Assembly: GCA_017936285.1 (NCBI GenBank)
Contig: JAGBFU010000053.1
Location: forward strand, 1-44,169
Direction of reading: 5' to 3'
Length of the DNA: 44,169 bases
Origin: Marinifilaceae bacterium
Lineage (GTDB): Bacteria; Bacteroidota; Bacteroidia; Bacteroidales; Marinifilaceae
Shown here piece after piece: positions 19,733-27,499 of this stretch. The position numbers and the translations under genes are program-made. Under the pieces are notes generated by a model, which worked only from the letters and a program-made list of their open reading frames with translations, had not been told where the DNA came from and ran no database searches. Numbering within the stretch: the first letter of the stretch is position 1; each line of letters begins with the position of its first letter.

Positions 19733-20848
19733 TTACTGAATTGTATAGATCAAAGTTGGCTCCTGAATCCAGTCGGTAACCGCTGGCTCGAAATAGATAC
19801 GTGTATTCTGACCGAATGCAATTCGGTAAACATATCTCTTACCCATCTCCCACTTATCAACCTTATGAACTACACCACTCTCCTCATACGCGAAATCAGA
19901 AAGTTTTATTGTAGCCGATGTTGACAAAGTCTTCTCGCTTGCAGTACCTGGGTTAGTTGTCTTATCATAATAGACAGTTACCGAAGCATCTGCAGGAACA
20001 TCCTGAGGGATAAGCAACAAAGCAGAAGTTCCACTTGTAAACTGAGCCGGAGCCTCCACCGGCACTGAGAAGTGAGCAAAACTTGGTTCGTACATAATTT
20101 CCTGAGTTGCAGGTACCAAATTCTCCCATTGAGGAGCCTCTGTCTCGGAGTAAACATCTCCGCTAAGAGTCTCTGTGATATTCTGATTAAAGTCTCCCTG
20201 CTGAACAAACCAACCATTAACTGTCAGATCGGTAATCTCGTAGTTTACATCTGCGCTACTCTTCTGAGACGAGAAAACAATTGATGTCAAAGCGTGCTTG
20301 AACACCAATGGAACAGCAGCATTGGCATTTGTACTCTTATTCAAGTCGTATTTACGATTTGAGAACATAAGATCGTACTGAGCATCAGATGTTGGTTCTG
20401 TCTTAAAACCCTTTATCTGAAGGCCCTTCTCTGTATGGGCAATACTTGTAGGATCAGTTGTCAAAACAGCCGGCGAGTAGGCAGCAAAAGCCAAATTAAA
20501 CTCCACCTCAGGCCAGTAGTGAACAACATCGGTTGCCCAATATTTTCCAGCACCTACAGAATGACCGCTCTTTGCAACCTCGCCCTCCGAAGCGAAGTAA
20601 TCACTCTCCTCCGTTGAACTCTCCCAACCTTTAAACGCACCCTTGTAAGATTTACAATACACGGTAAACCACTCTGCCTCCGGGTATTTAACTCCACTAA
20701 TCTCTCCCAAAAAATTGGTTCTTGACTGCATCAATGCCGGAGCATCAAAACGCATAATCTCCTGAGCCTCCTCATTGTTGAGATCTTCGTTCACACAGCC
20801 TGCCAACGCCATTGCTGACAATGCTGCCATAAATAAAACTCTTTTCAT
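19733..20848 (-). CDS. Fimbrillin family lipoprotein (major pilin candidate)
   Basis: A 371-aa protein with signal ALAGC (Cys about 18). It has the fimbrillin pattern (Mfa1-like): an arginine (MQSRTNF) near residue 43 as possible protease processing site, then YDLMFSNRKYDL, the conserved FKHALTSIVFSSQ, and a C-terminal KRYVYRIAFGQNTRIYFEPAVTDW. This F-x-P-x-V-x-D-W ending is common in these pilins. As the first fimbrillin after the assembly genes it is the best candidate for the shaft subunit. A run of T before the ATG is noticeable but not interpreted. Confidence 0.78.
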   Translation of the reverse strand: MKRVLFMAALSAMALAGCVNEDLNNEEAQEIMRFDAPALMQSRTNFLGEISGVKYPEAEWFTVYCKSYKGAFKGWESSTEESDYFASEGEVAKSGHSVGAGKYWATDVVHYWPEVEFNLAFAAYSPAVLTTDPTSIAHTEKGLQIKGFKTEPTSDAQYDLMFSNRKYDLNKSTNANAAVPLVFKHALTSIVFSSQKSSADVNYEITDLTVNGWFVQQGDFNQNITETLSGDVYSETEAPQWENLVPATQEIMYEPSFAHFSVPVEAPAQFTSGTSALLLIPQDVPADASVTVYYDKTTNPGTASEKTLSTSATIKLSDFAYEESGVVHKVDKWEMGKRYVYRIAFGQNTRIYFEPAVTDWIQEPTLIYTIQ

Positions 20849-20881
20849 GTCCTTTTTTTTTAAATGGTTAATTATTTTTTA

Positions 20882-21976
20882 TTAAATCGTTATAGCACTC
20901 TCAATCTCCACCCAGTCACTAACTCCCGGGGCCATTCCTCCACCCACAACCTCAACATCGTCGGGAGGTACAATCTCAATCACTTTATCAATGATAATCC
21001 ACTGTTTCTCCTTAACAACATCTGTTTCGAACATATCCGTAACCCTGAAAGTCTCGGTTTGGACAGTATTATAGATTGTATTAAACTCAAAGGCAATCTC
21101 AATAAACCCCTCAGTATGTGCCAGCTTTCCAAAGGTATTGAACGAAGCATAAGCAACAGCTACCTCCTCCTCTACACCTGGCTCGGCAGCTCTGTTCTTC
21201 TCCTTACCATTATTCAAACCAAAGTAGATACTTGCCACATCATCCTCAACCATCTCGCCATTATACATCATTTTCGATCCAGCCATGCCTGAAATCAATG
21301 CCACCGCAGAGCGAACATACTCCACACCTTTCACATTGAACTGCAGGTAATAGGTCTTTACAATAGACTCGGCAACAGGAGATAGTCCCGACTCACTTAC
21401 TATGGTATCAGGAGGACCCGCCTCCTGGGATGTGTGCACCTCAACTCCCTCCATTCTTGCAACAAACAGATGATCAGGTTGTCTGCAAATCACCTCATTG
21501 ATATCACTATTTTCATTTCTGGTACTGAATATACGCTTCACCTCACTCTCGGACAATGGAGCCGTATATGCCCTCATTGATGAATAGTTATTCTCACTCT
21601 CTATTCGGGTCTCTTTAGTGTCAAAATTATAGGCCATCATATTGTACCTGCCATCAGGGACACTAACCAACCCCTGAATGTAGTAACCTCGTTCATCCTT
21701 ACCACTCTCTGAAAGATAACGCTCTGTAACAACCCTGCCATTTATCTCATCACAAAATACCACGCGCATCATCTGCGGAGAGTGATACTCCGGTCTCTTC
21801 TTTGTATCATCATAAAAACCATAGGTCACATTGCGAATATTCTCGTCAAAATAGACCCTGAGAAACAGATTCCCGGCAGGAACCATATCCTCCAAGGGGC
21901 GGTGCTCACATCCTATACAGAAGAGCAACATGGATATCAGCACAACAAGGTGGCTACTTTTTCTATTTGAAATCAC
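20882..21976 (-). CDS. DUF5119-type fimbrial operon lipoprotein
   Basis: A 364-aa lipoprotein (FCIGC, Cys 23) beginning with HRPLEDM after the Cys, followed by LFLRVYFDENIRNVTYGFY and MMRVVFCDEINGRVVTERYL, a sequence type I recognise as DUF5119, found next to DUF3575 genes in Bacteroides pilus clusters. The start is GTG at 21976, overlapping the stop of the preceding gene by four bases (GTGA), which implies translational coupling. The likely role is in anchoring or assembly at the outer membrane; this is inferred from context. Confidence 0.7.
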   Translation of the reverse strand: MISNRKSSHLVVLISMLLFCIGCEHRPLEDMVPAGNLFLRVYFDENIRNVTYGFYDDTKKRPEYHSPQMMRVVFCDEINGRVVTERYLSESGKDERGYYIQGLVSVPDGRYNMMAYNFDTKETRIESENNYSSMRAYTAPLSESEVKRIFSTRNENSDINEVICRQPDHLFVARMEGVEVHTSQEAGPPDTIVSESGLSPVAESIVKTYYLQFNVKGVEYVRSAVALISGMAGSKMMYNGEMVEDDVASIYFGLNNGKEKNRAAEPGVEEEVAVAYASFNTFGKLAHTEGFIEIAFEFNTIYNTVQTETFRVTDMFETDVVKEKQWIIIDKVIEIVPPDDVEVVGGGMAPGVSDWVEIESAITI

Positions 21977-23265
21977 AGCTCACCTCCTCTCTTCTTTACC
22001 TTAACTCTTATAGGTACAACAAGCGACACCTGAGCCTTTGTCGGTCCGAAATAGTGCCACCTTCCATGAATCTCAGGATCCCTCCACAAAATCTCATAAT
22101 CATCACTCGGGAAGAACTTTCTATATGGAATTGAAGCATATCCCATTGACAATGAAAACTCCATATTAAGTTTTCTGCCTATCGGCATAGCATAACCATA
22201 ACTCAGACCAACACTCCAATGCTCTCCCTGATGGCAAATACTTCTATCCCATTGGAAATCCCACTTACCCGACTCTGCATAAAGTCCTAAAAAATGTCCC
22301 GCCAATTTATCGCGCTTACGGTCATTTCTAAACGTATATTTGCGATTGAACCACCAACGAGCCTCTGCACCCATACTCAAGAAACGGATACAGTGCTCAT
22401 TATCAGCCTCACCCCATCGCCACCAGGGACACTGATGATAGTATAAAGCTGAAAATTTTTGGGCAATAGGAACCTCTACCGAGAAGTTCACTAATGAAAG
22501 GGCATCATAAAGCAGATTGGTTTTTAATGCTAAAATCGTTTTACGCTCAAATGCCTCGGGCACATCGGTCAAAGCTATCGGATTCAATCGTTGAGGTACC
22601 TGAAGTTCTGCGCTCTGCACAAGCTTTATTGTTACTACATCTATGGGAGTATAGGCGCATATCCATGTAGCCAAACGCAGTTTAGGCATATGACGGGATA
22701 TAATCCAACTATAGGTATAACCATTATCCAGTCGCTTTAACCTCCACTTTTTGGTTTCGGTAGGGATATCCGCATGAATAATGCTCAGCACCTTATCACG
22801 ATTCATCAGATGGTAGTTAGCCTCGAGTTCAGCCTCAAGCCCCTCCCAATTCTCGCCCATCGGACGCAGATGTATATTCTCGGGCAACAGAACATTGCTA
22901 TCAGTAAGGGTTTTCAAAATAAACTCTTTGGCAGCAATGGCACGTTGCTCTGCCAACCATACATTTCGATTTGGAGCACCCTCGGGCGAGGCGTACGCAT
23001 AGATAACAATACTATCAATTTTAGGTGAGTTGAGCAGTATGCTCTTTATACGACGTATCTGTAATGCGTTATCAAGGTAGTCATCTTCAATATTGATGCG
23101 ATCACAATAGTAATAAAGAGAGTATTTGTCATTACTCCTCTCCTCGGACACACCCTGCCCTTTACATGGTAAATATGTCAATAACATTATCCATGTAATC
23201 ACCACTACAACTCTTATCAATACTTCACAAGAGTTTACACTTCTATATAAATCTCTTAAAAACAT
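21973..23265 (-). CDS. DUF3575 outer-membrane protein of the fimbrial operon
   Basis: A 430-aa protein with an N-terminal hydrophobic segment (VVVVITWIMLLTYLPCKGQG). Residues about 60-200 contain DSIVIYAYASPEGAPNRNVWLAEQRA, an OmpA-like peptidoglycan-binding pattern. From about residue 245 a DUF3575 domain (LALKTNLLYDALSLVNFSVEV, then strands rich in aromatic residues) should form a small beta-barrel. First gene of the operon, so probably the outer-membrane base of the pilus. The start is set at ATG 23265; a TTG lies one codon upstream. Confidence 0.78.
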   Translation of the reverse strand: MFLRDLYRSVNSCEVLIRVVVVITWIMLLTYLPCKGQGVSEERSNDKYSLYYYCDRINIEDDYLDNALQIRRIKSILLNSPKIDSIVIYAYASPEGAPNRNVWLAEQRAIAAKEFILKTLTDSNVLLPENIHLRPMGENWEGLEAELEANYHLMNRDKVLSIIHADIPTETKKWRLKRLDNGYTYSWIISRHMPKLRLATWICAYTPIDVVTIKLVQSAELQVPQRLNPIALTDVPEAFERKTILALKTNLLYDALSLVNFSVEVPIAQKFSALYYHQCPWWRWGEADNEHCIRFLSMGAEARWWFNRKYTFRNDRKRDKLAGHFLGLYAESGKWDFQWDRSICHQGEHWSVGLSYGYAMPIGRKLNMEFSLSMGYASIPYRKFFPSDDYEILWRDPEIHGRWHYFGPTKAQVSLVVPIRVKVKKRGGEL

Positions 23266-23271
23266 CAAAAA

Positions 23272-23283
23272 GTGTTATAACAC
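23272..23283. promoter_or_regulatory. Perfect 12-bp palindrome before the fimbrial operon
   Basis: gtgttataacac is its own complement and lies 6-18 bases before the first fimbrial ATG. It could be an operator or part of the mRNA start region. No exact TAnnTTTG box was found on this strand between the IS element and the gene. Confidence 0.35.
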
Positions 23284-23405
23284 AATACTTTGAGGAAGGC
23301 CGTACGTAATTCGCCATGTTATCGCAATTTATTGAGTCACAATACATTGCTCTCATTCATTGCAAATCATACAAAATTTCGAACAGCAAGTGCAATTTAT
23401 AAAAG

Positions 23406-23437
23406 GCGAATTCAACTTGCAAATGCAATCGAATTCT
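23406..23437 (+). repeat. Left inverted repeat of the IS30-family element
   Basis: Begins gcgaattcaacttgcaaatg; aligns with the complement of 24507-24538 at most positions, with differences at about six or seven. Confidence 0.65.
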
Positions 23438-24392
23438 AATTTATTAATATTGAATTAAATTTCTCATTTGGCGTGAGATAACCGAGTCGCTTTCTGGGTC
23501 TGTTGTTCAGCTTGTTTTCAACCCAGCTGACAAACTCGTCAGTTATTTCACTGAAATCCGTTCCTTTAGGGATGTATTGCCTTATGAGTCCGTTCGTGTT
23601 CTCATTGGCTCCACGTTCCCAAGAATGGTACGGCTTACAAAAATAGAAAGAAATTTGTAATTCCTTTGCTATTTCCTGATGTTTTGCAAATTCTTTTCCA
23701 TTGTCTGCCGTTATCGTATGTATCAAATCCTTTATGGGCTGCAACGCTTCGATGGTCTTCAAAGCTAACGGGGCGGCATCTTTCCCCGAAAGTTTTCGGA
23801 TCCATACCTTAGAGGTAAGCCTGTCATTGATGGTGACAAGCGCACCCTTATGGTTGCTTCCTATAACTGTGTCAATTTCCAAGTCTCCAAAACGCTGCTT
23901 CAAATCTACGATCGAAGGGCGTTTTTCTATATCAATACGGTTGGGGATATATCCCCTTCCTGCATGCGTGCTTCCACGCTTGTTGTACTTCTTCCCTTTT
24001 CGTCGAAGACTTTGGTACAAAGTGCCTTTCTTGCGTTTGTCATCCCATATCCAGCGATATATCGTCTCATGGGAGACCATCGCAAAACCTTCCACATTAC
24101 TACGTCCCTTTATTTGTTCAGGACTATATCCTTCTTCCAACAGAGAAATGACAATGTCCTTCATCTCTTTCGTGAAGACAGGCTTGCGTCCACGAAACTT
24201 CAAGCGTGTCTCATATTTTCGTTGAGCAAGATCATAGTTGTAGACACCATTTCTCAAATCACAATTCTTGCGTAATTCACGACTGATGGTACTGGTGCTT
24301 ACACCTATGGCCTTTGCTATATCTTTTCTACTCTTTCCTTCTTGTAACATCAAGGAAATTCCATATCTTTGCTCGCGGGTTAGGTGTTTCAT
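23436..24392 (-). CDS. IS30-family transposase
   Basis: A DDE transposase of 318 aa from the ATG at 24392 (MKHLTREQRYG, the usual family start). The frame is open to an upstream ATG at 24521, but the added 43 residues do not look like IS30 and overlap the right repeat. Residues 5-45 form a helix-turn-helix (GKSRKDIAKAIGVSTSTISR). The catalytic residues are visible: D174 in EIDTVIG, D230 in TADNGKEF, and E264 in GANENTNGLIRQYIPKG. No frameshift or stop is seen, so the element may be active. It is read in the same direction as the fimbrial operon. Confidence 0.92.
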   Translation of the reverse strand: MKHLTREQRYGISLMLQEGKSRKDIAKAIGVSTSTISRELRKNCDLRNGVYNYDLAQRKYETRLKFRGRKPVFTKEMKDIVISLLEEGYSPEQIKGRSNVEGFAMVSHETIYRWIWDDKRKKGTLYQSLRRKGKKYNKRGSTHAGRGYIPNRIDIEKRPSIVDLKQRFGDLEIDTVIGSNHKGALVTINDRLTSKVWIRKLSGKDAAPLALKTIEALQPIKDLIHTITADNGKEFAKHQEIAKELQISFYFCKPYHSWERGANENTNGLIRQYIPKGTDFSEITDEFVSWVENKLNNRPRKRLGYLTPNEKFNSILIN

Positions 24393-24506
24393 CTTTACAA
24401 CTGATTTCGGTAGGAGGTTTGACGGAGTAAAGTAAACACTTTTATCCCATTCAGTAGAGCAAGGGAGGAAATTTTCCTCTCTGCTCACTGAAATTATCTC
24501 AAACCG

Positions 24507-24538
24507 AAAATTCCGTTGCATTTATTAGTTGAATTTGC
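24507..24538 (-). repeat. Right inverted repeat of the IS30-family element
   Basis: Complement reads gcaaattcaactaataaatg; pairs with 23406-23437. Confidence 0.65.
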
Positions 24539-24551
24539 GAGTGATTTTACT

Positions 24552-24637
24552 AAGAAGGTGACTAAATCTGAATTGACCCCAAAAGTTTTTTGTCCAAACT
24601 TTTGGGGTCACTTCAATCACTTTTTAGTCACCTTCTT
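24552..24637. repeat. Palindromic mini-element (nested inverted repeats)
   Basis: An 86-base structure. Outer arms of 14-15 bases (agaaggtgactaaa at 24553-24566 and its complement at 24623-24636) enclose a perfect 15-bp inner hairpin (tgaccccaaaagttt 24574-24588 with 24596-24610, loop 7). The inner arms begin TG and end CA, like the termini of many IS3-type elements. It may be a MITE or the fused ends of a lost IS. It abuts the IS30 element. Confidence 0.65.
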
Positions 24638-24644
24638 TGTTCTG

Positions 24645-24665
24645 TGAGCGGAAAACGAGACTCGA
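24645..24665 (-). pseudogene. Duplicated 3' end of tRNA-Gly (att-like remnant)
   Basis: This 21-base stretch is identical to 24771-24791, the 3' end (acceptor arm and part of the T arm) of the intact tRNA-Gly gene and two flanking bases. After it the sequence diverges. A copy of the T-arm (gggtcgcgagttcgag) occurs at 24700-24715 in the opposite orientation. These look like scars of integration at, or duplication of, the tRNA gene. Confidence 0.6.
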
Positions 24666-24733
24666 GCCCGCTACGCGGCCCGGTGCGATTTTGTTTTATG
24701 GGTCGCGAGTTCGAGCCAGTTTTGTAATGACAT

Positions 24734-24760
24734 AAAAAAAGACAGCCTAATCAGGCTGTC
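24734..24760 (-). terminator. Terminator of the tRNA operon
   Basis: gacagcct (24741-24748) pairs with aggctgtc (24753-24760), loop of four, followed on the minus strand by seven T. It ends transcription 13 bases after tRNA-Gly. Confidence 0.88.
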
Positions 24761-24772
24761 TGTCATTTTCTG

Positions 24773-24845
24773 AGCGGAAAACGAGACTCGAACTCGCGAC
24801 CCCAACCTTGGCAAGGTTGTGCTCTACCAACTGAGCTATTTCCGC
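24773..24845 (-). tRNA. tRNA-Gly (anticodon GCC)
   Basis: 73 bases without encoded CCA. All stems close: acceptor GCGGAAA with TTTCCGC, D stem GCTC/GAGC, anticodon stem CAACC/GGTTG around TTGCCAA, T stem GCGAG/CTCGT (one G-U) around TTCGAGT. The discriminator is U. Read after tRNA-Met from a shared promoter. Confidence 0.96.
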
Positions 24846-24863
24846 ATTAATCTAAGAACTTAG

Positions 24864-24936
24864 TAGCGGGGGCCCGACTCGAACGGACGACCTTTAGGTT
24901 ATGAGCCTAACGAGCTACCAACTGCTCCACCCCGCG
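24864..24936 (-). tRNA. Initiator-type tRNA-Met (anticodon CAT)
   Basis: 73 bases without encoded CCA. Initiator features: position 1 is C facing U72, so the first acceptor pair is open, and the D stem has A11-U24 (GAGC/GCTC). The anticodon loop is CTCATAA. The anticodon stem is TTAGG/CCTAA, so only two of the three G-C pairs usual in initiators are present; the third is A29-U41. It is the first gene of the two-tRNA operon. Confidence 0.9.
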
Positions 24937-24946
24937 ATTGCGATTG

Positions 24947-24977
24947 CAAAATTAGACATTATTTCTGATATACCAAA
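24947..24977 (-). promoter_or_regulatory. tRNA operon promoter
   Basis: On the minus strand TTTG (complement of 24974-24977), then exactly 19 bases, then TAATTTTG (complement of 24947-24954): a perfect match to the Bacteroides consensus TTTG-N19-TAnnTTTG, about 10 bases before the mature tRNA-Met 5' end. Confidence 0.85.
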
Positions 24978-25101
24978 CTTTTTGCCTACTTTTTTTCGTA
25001 AAACAGATGGGTAAATTTTGTTTGTTATTGCTAAGTTAAACAGAATCAAAGGGTTTGTATGTGGAATAATTTCTGCAACAACCTTTGGAATGATTCCACT
25101 T

Positions 25102-26190
25102 TTATCTTAGAGTTATCACTCCCATATCGCTGTTGGTGCCGATACGGAATGCCGGACCCCAAAGTGACAGACCGCTGGATACGTATATGTGGGTGTTTTT
25201 CCATTTGCGGTATCCGTGGCTTTGCTCAAATTTAATGTCTGTAACGATGCTTATCGGCCATACCTGTCCATGGTGGGTGTGTCCGCTGAATTGAATGTCA
25301 ACGCCAAGAGCGTCGGTGTTGGCCAATTCGTATGGCTGGTGATCAAGTACCAGTACCGGTTTGGTGGAGTCTGTTTGGGTCAGTAGCTCTTTCAGCCATT
25401 TGCGTCCTTCATTGGTCTTGTCGTCGCGACCAACAATCTGGAGGCCGTTGGGCAAGGTAACTACCGAGTCGCGGAGCAGGGTGATAGGTGTGTTTTCAAG
25501 GAATTTCCGTGCTGCATTTACTCCTGATATGTATTCGTGATTTCCAAGAACCATATAGATGCCTAATGGGGCGTGGAGTTGCGACAGGAGATCGGCAATG
25601 CTGTCACGGTACAGAGGCCTTACACTATTGTCTATCAGGTCGCCTGCAATAACAATCAGGTCGGGTTGCTCGGACTGTATAAGGTTGATATATCTCTGTA
25701 GCTGATTTCTCCCTGTGCCCTCGCCCAAATGTAAATCACTTATTGCTGCAATTTTTATGGGCGATGTCAAAGGCTTGTCAAGTTTGATATCCAGTCGGTT
25801 TACTTTTGGATGGTGGTAGTTGATGTTGCCATATATCATTAGCAGAACCGTCGTGGCCATTGCAATGTAGAAACTGTATTTGACAGGGTGGAAAATGAGC
25901 TTAATTATATCGAAGCACCCCAGAATCAGTACCATATAGAGTACGGCAAGCATCCATATTGCTCCTAAGTTAAATATGCTGCGCGATACCATTGCAGGAA
26001 TGTTGAACTGTCTGGCTCTGAATGATATAAACATCAATATTGATAGTAGCCAGAATATTACTGAAATGGTGATTTTAGCCCATAGAGGAAGTGTTGCTAT
26101 CTGGTGTAACAGTTTGATGTATATGTAGGCGTTCCCAATAAAATAGAGAACCAAAATTCCGATTATTAGTGCTCCCATAGTTTTATTCAT
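25102..26190 (-). CDS. Membrane-anchored metallophosphoesterase
   Basis: A 362-aa protein with four membrane helices in the first 125 residues (about 5-28, 36-57, 72-96, 105-122) and a calcineurin-like phosphoesterase domain from about 145. The metal-binding motifs are complete: SDLH (D152, H154), GDLID (D184), GNHEY (N217, H218), H284, and SGHTHHGQ (H304, H306). This is the YkuE/YaeI type, whose members act on lipid-linked or other phosphoesters at the membrane; the substrate here is unknown. It is divergent from the integrase and preceded by a strong promoter. Confidence 0.9.
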   Translation of the reverse strand: MNKTMGALIIGILVLYFIGNAYIYIKLLHQIATLPLWAKITISVIFWLLSILMFISFRARQFNIPAMVSRSIFNLGAIWMLAVLYMVLILGCFDIIKLIFHPVKYSFYIAMATTVLLMIYGNINYHHPKVNRLDIKLDKPLTSPIKIAAISDLHLGEGTGRNQLQRYINLIQSEQPDLIVIAGDLIDNSVRPLYRDSIADLLSQLHAPLGIYMVLGNHEYISGVNAARKFLENTPITLLRDSVVTLPNGLQIVGRDDKTNEGRKWLKELLTQTDSTKPVLVLDHQPYELANTDALGVDIQFSGHTHHGQVWPISIVTDIKFEQSHGYRKWKNTHIYVSSGLSLWGPAFRIGTNSDMGVITLR

Positions 26191-26222
26191 TATTTATTAG
26201 TTGATTTTTCATGAAATCTTTG

Positions 26223-26253
26223 CAAAGATAATACAATGTGTTGGTTGTACAAA
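26223..26253 (-). promoter_or_regulatory. Promoter of the metallophosphoesterase gene
   Basis: On the minus strand TTTG (complement of 26250-26253), 19 bases, then TATCTTTG (complement of 26223-26230). It is a perfect Bacteroides-type promoter 33 bases before the ATG at 26190. Confidence 0.82.
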
Positions 26254-26330
26254 GCATTTGAATCGGCTAATTTGCTATCTAATCAATAGATAAGTTTTTC
26301 TCTGTGGTATAATAAAACAAAATTAAATGA

Positions 26331-27296
26331 ATGGTAATGAGAAGAGTTGGTGTTAAGGTACCGGTATCGTTCTTTAATTATTTGGGCGAGGCCGGAGTTA
26401 CTGTGCTCCAATATATGGAGACTATGATTGACAGGATGAATGCACAGGGGCGAATCAGAACTGGTGAAACCTACTATGCAACTTTGCGAAGTTTTATGAC
26501 ATTTCGTCGTGGAGTGGATATGCCTCTCTCCGCTTTAACTGCCGAGGAGATTGAGCGATATGAGGGCTATTTGCGACGGCGTGGAGTTGTAAGAAATACC
26601 TCGTCGTTCTATATGAGGGTGCTGAGAACTGCATATAATTGTGCTGTTGCCGAGGGGGTGGTTACTCTATCCTCGCCCGTATCCTCCATGTTTAAAAATG
26701 TCTATACCGGTATTGACAAGACGGTCAAGCGTGCAATATCGCTCGATTATATGAAGCGTATAAAGGAGCTGGATCTGCATGGTAACAAGCGCCTTGAGTT
26801 TGCCCGTGATATGTTTATGTTCAGCTTCTATATGCGCGGGATGTCGTTTGTCGATATGGCCTTTTTGAGAAGGTGTAATCTGGGCGGCGGTGTGATATGG
26901 TATACTCGCCGAAAGACAGGACAAAGATTGAAGATATTATGCGAAGAACCTATGTACCATATTATTGAGCGATATAGAAGGAGTTGTGTTGAAGATTATT
27001 TGTTGCCAATTATAAATTGCGAGGGGGGCGATGTGATGGCTATATATAGAAATCGGTTGAAGGTCGTTAACCGACAGTTGAAATATATAGCAGATATGGT
27101 GGGACTGGATATCCCTTTAACCCATTATGTGGCACGGCATTCGTGGGCAACAATCGCTCGTTATATGAATATTCCTATTTCGGTTATAAGCGAGGGCATG
27201 GGGCATGACTCGATTGCTACAACCCAGATCTATCTGGCGCAACTCGATACCTCGCTTATTGATCAGGCCAATCATGACATTCTGAGTAAATTCTGA
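26331..27296 (+). CDS. Tyrosine recombinase (site-specific integrase)
   Basis: A 321-aa recombinase of the Bacteroidetes integrase type. The N-terminal SAM-like DNA-binding domain covers about residues 20-110 and the catalytic domain about 130-310. Catalytic residues: R169 in FYMRGMSFVDMAFL, K195 in RRKTGQ, R269 in THYVARHSWAT, H292 in GMGHDSIATTQIY and the nucleophile Y301. It appears intact. No excisionase, relaxase or cargo typical of a conjugative element flanks it directly; the tRNA genes are 1.4 kb away. The last 13 bases belong to a tandem repeat array. An ATG two codons in (26337) is an alternative start. Confidence 0.9.
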   Translation: MVMRRVGVKVPVSFFNYLGEAGVTVLQYMETMIDRMNAQGRIRTGETYYATLRSFMTFRRGVDMPLSALTAEEIERYEGYLRRRGVVRNTSSFYMRVLRTAYNCAVAEGVVTLSSPVSSMFKNVYTGIDKTVKRAISLDYMKRIKELDLHGNKRLEFARDMFMFSFYMRGMSFVDMAFLRRCNLGGGVIWYTRRKTGQRLKILCEEPMYHIIERYRRSCVEDYLLPIINCEGGDVMAIYRNRLKVVNRQLKYIADMVGLDIPLTHYVARHSWATIARYMNIPISVISEGMGHDSIATTQIYLAQLDTSLIDQANHDILSKF

Positions 27297-27397
27297 AAGC
27301 AATTCAGGGTGAATTCGGAAAGTCGTTTGGGGAGAATTTATCAGTGATTTTGGGTGAATTCGGAAGTCAATTCTGAGTAAATTCGGAAGTCAAAAAT
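27284..27397 (+). repeat. Five degenerate tandem repeats of about 23 bases
   Basis: Units at 27284-27306, 27307-27329, 27330-27351, 27352-27374 and 27375-27397. The shared core is close to GTGAATTCGGAAGTC; unit 3 is the most diverged. The first unit includes the integrase stop codon. The units are back to back without spacers, so this is not CRISPR. They could be recombinase-binding or regulator-binding sites, since the next operon promoter lies just downstream. Confidence 0.72.
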
Positions 27398-27409
27398 TCT
27401 TGTTATTTA

Positions 27410-27442
27410 TTGTGAAAATCTGTAAAACAATTTTTATCTTTG
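27410..27442 (+). promoter_or_regulatory. Possible promoter of the Hsp70-like operon
   Basis: TATCTTTG (27435-27442) matches TAnnTTTG. A TTG at 27410-27412 is the nearest -33-like element, but its spacing of 22 is longer than the usual 19. It lies 38 bases after the repeat array and 57 before the ATG at 27500. Confidence 0.45.
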
Positions 27443-27499
27443 CCTATTGTGTCAATACTGAAAACTAATAGGTTATAAAATTGTTAAATAGAAGGGAAA

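Larger units (their letters stand above)
23406..24538 (-). mobile_element. IS30-family insertion sequence, complete
   Basis: About 1.13 kb, with imperfect inverted repeats of about 32 bases at 23406-23437 and 24507-24538 (shared words include aattcaact, aaatgcaa and ggaatt, or close variants) and one intact transposase. The stop codon of the transposase lies within the left repeat. Size and layout recall IS4351 of Bacteroides. I could not find a clear target duplication, so the outer ends may be off by a few bases. Confidence 0.8.

Noticed and set aside
23266..23405. Invertible promoter (phase variation) of the fimbrial operon
   Set aside because: No pair of inverted repeats flanking a promoter is visible, only a 12-base palindrome, and the nearby recombinase is not next to it.
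24501..24521. Upstream ATG at 24521 as transposase start
   Set aside because: The additional 43 residues overlap the terminal repeat and do not resemble IS30 transposases, which begin near MKHLTREQR.
27284..27397. CRISPR array
   Set aside because: Units are adjacent without spacers, degenerate, and no cas genes are present.
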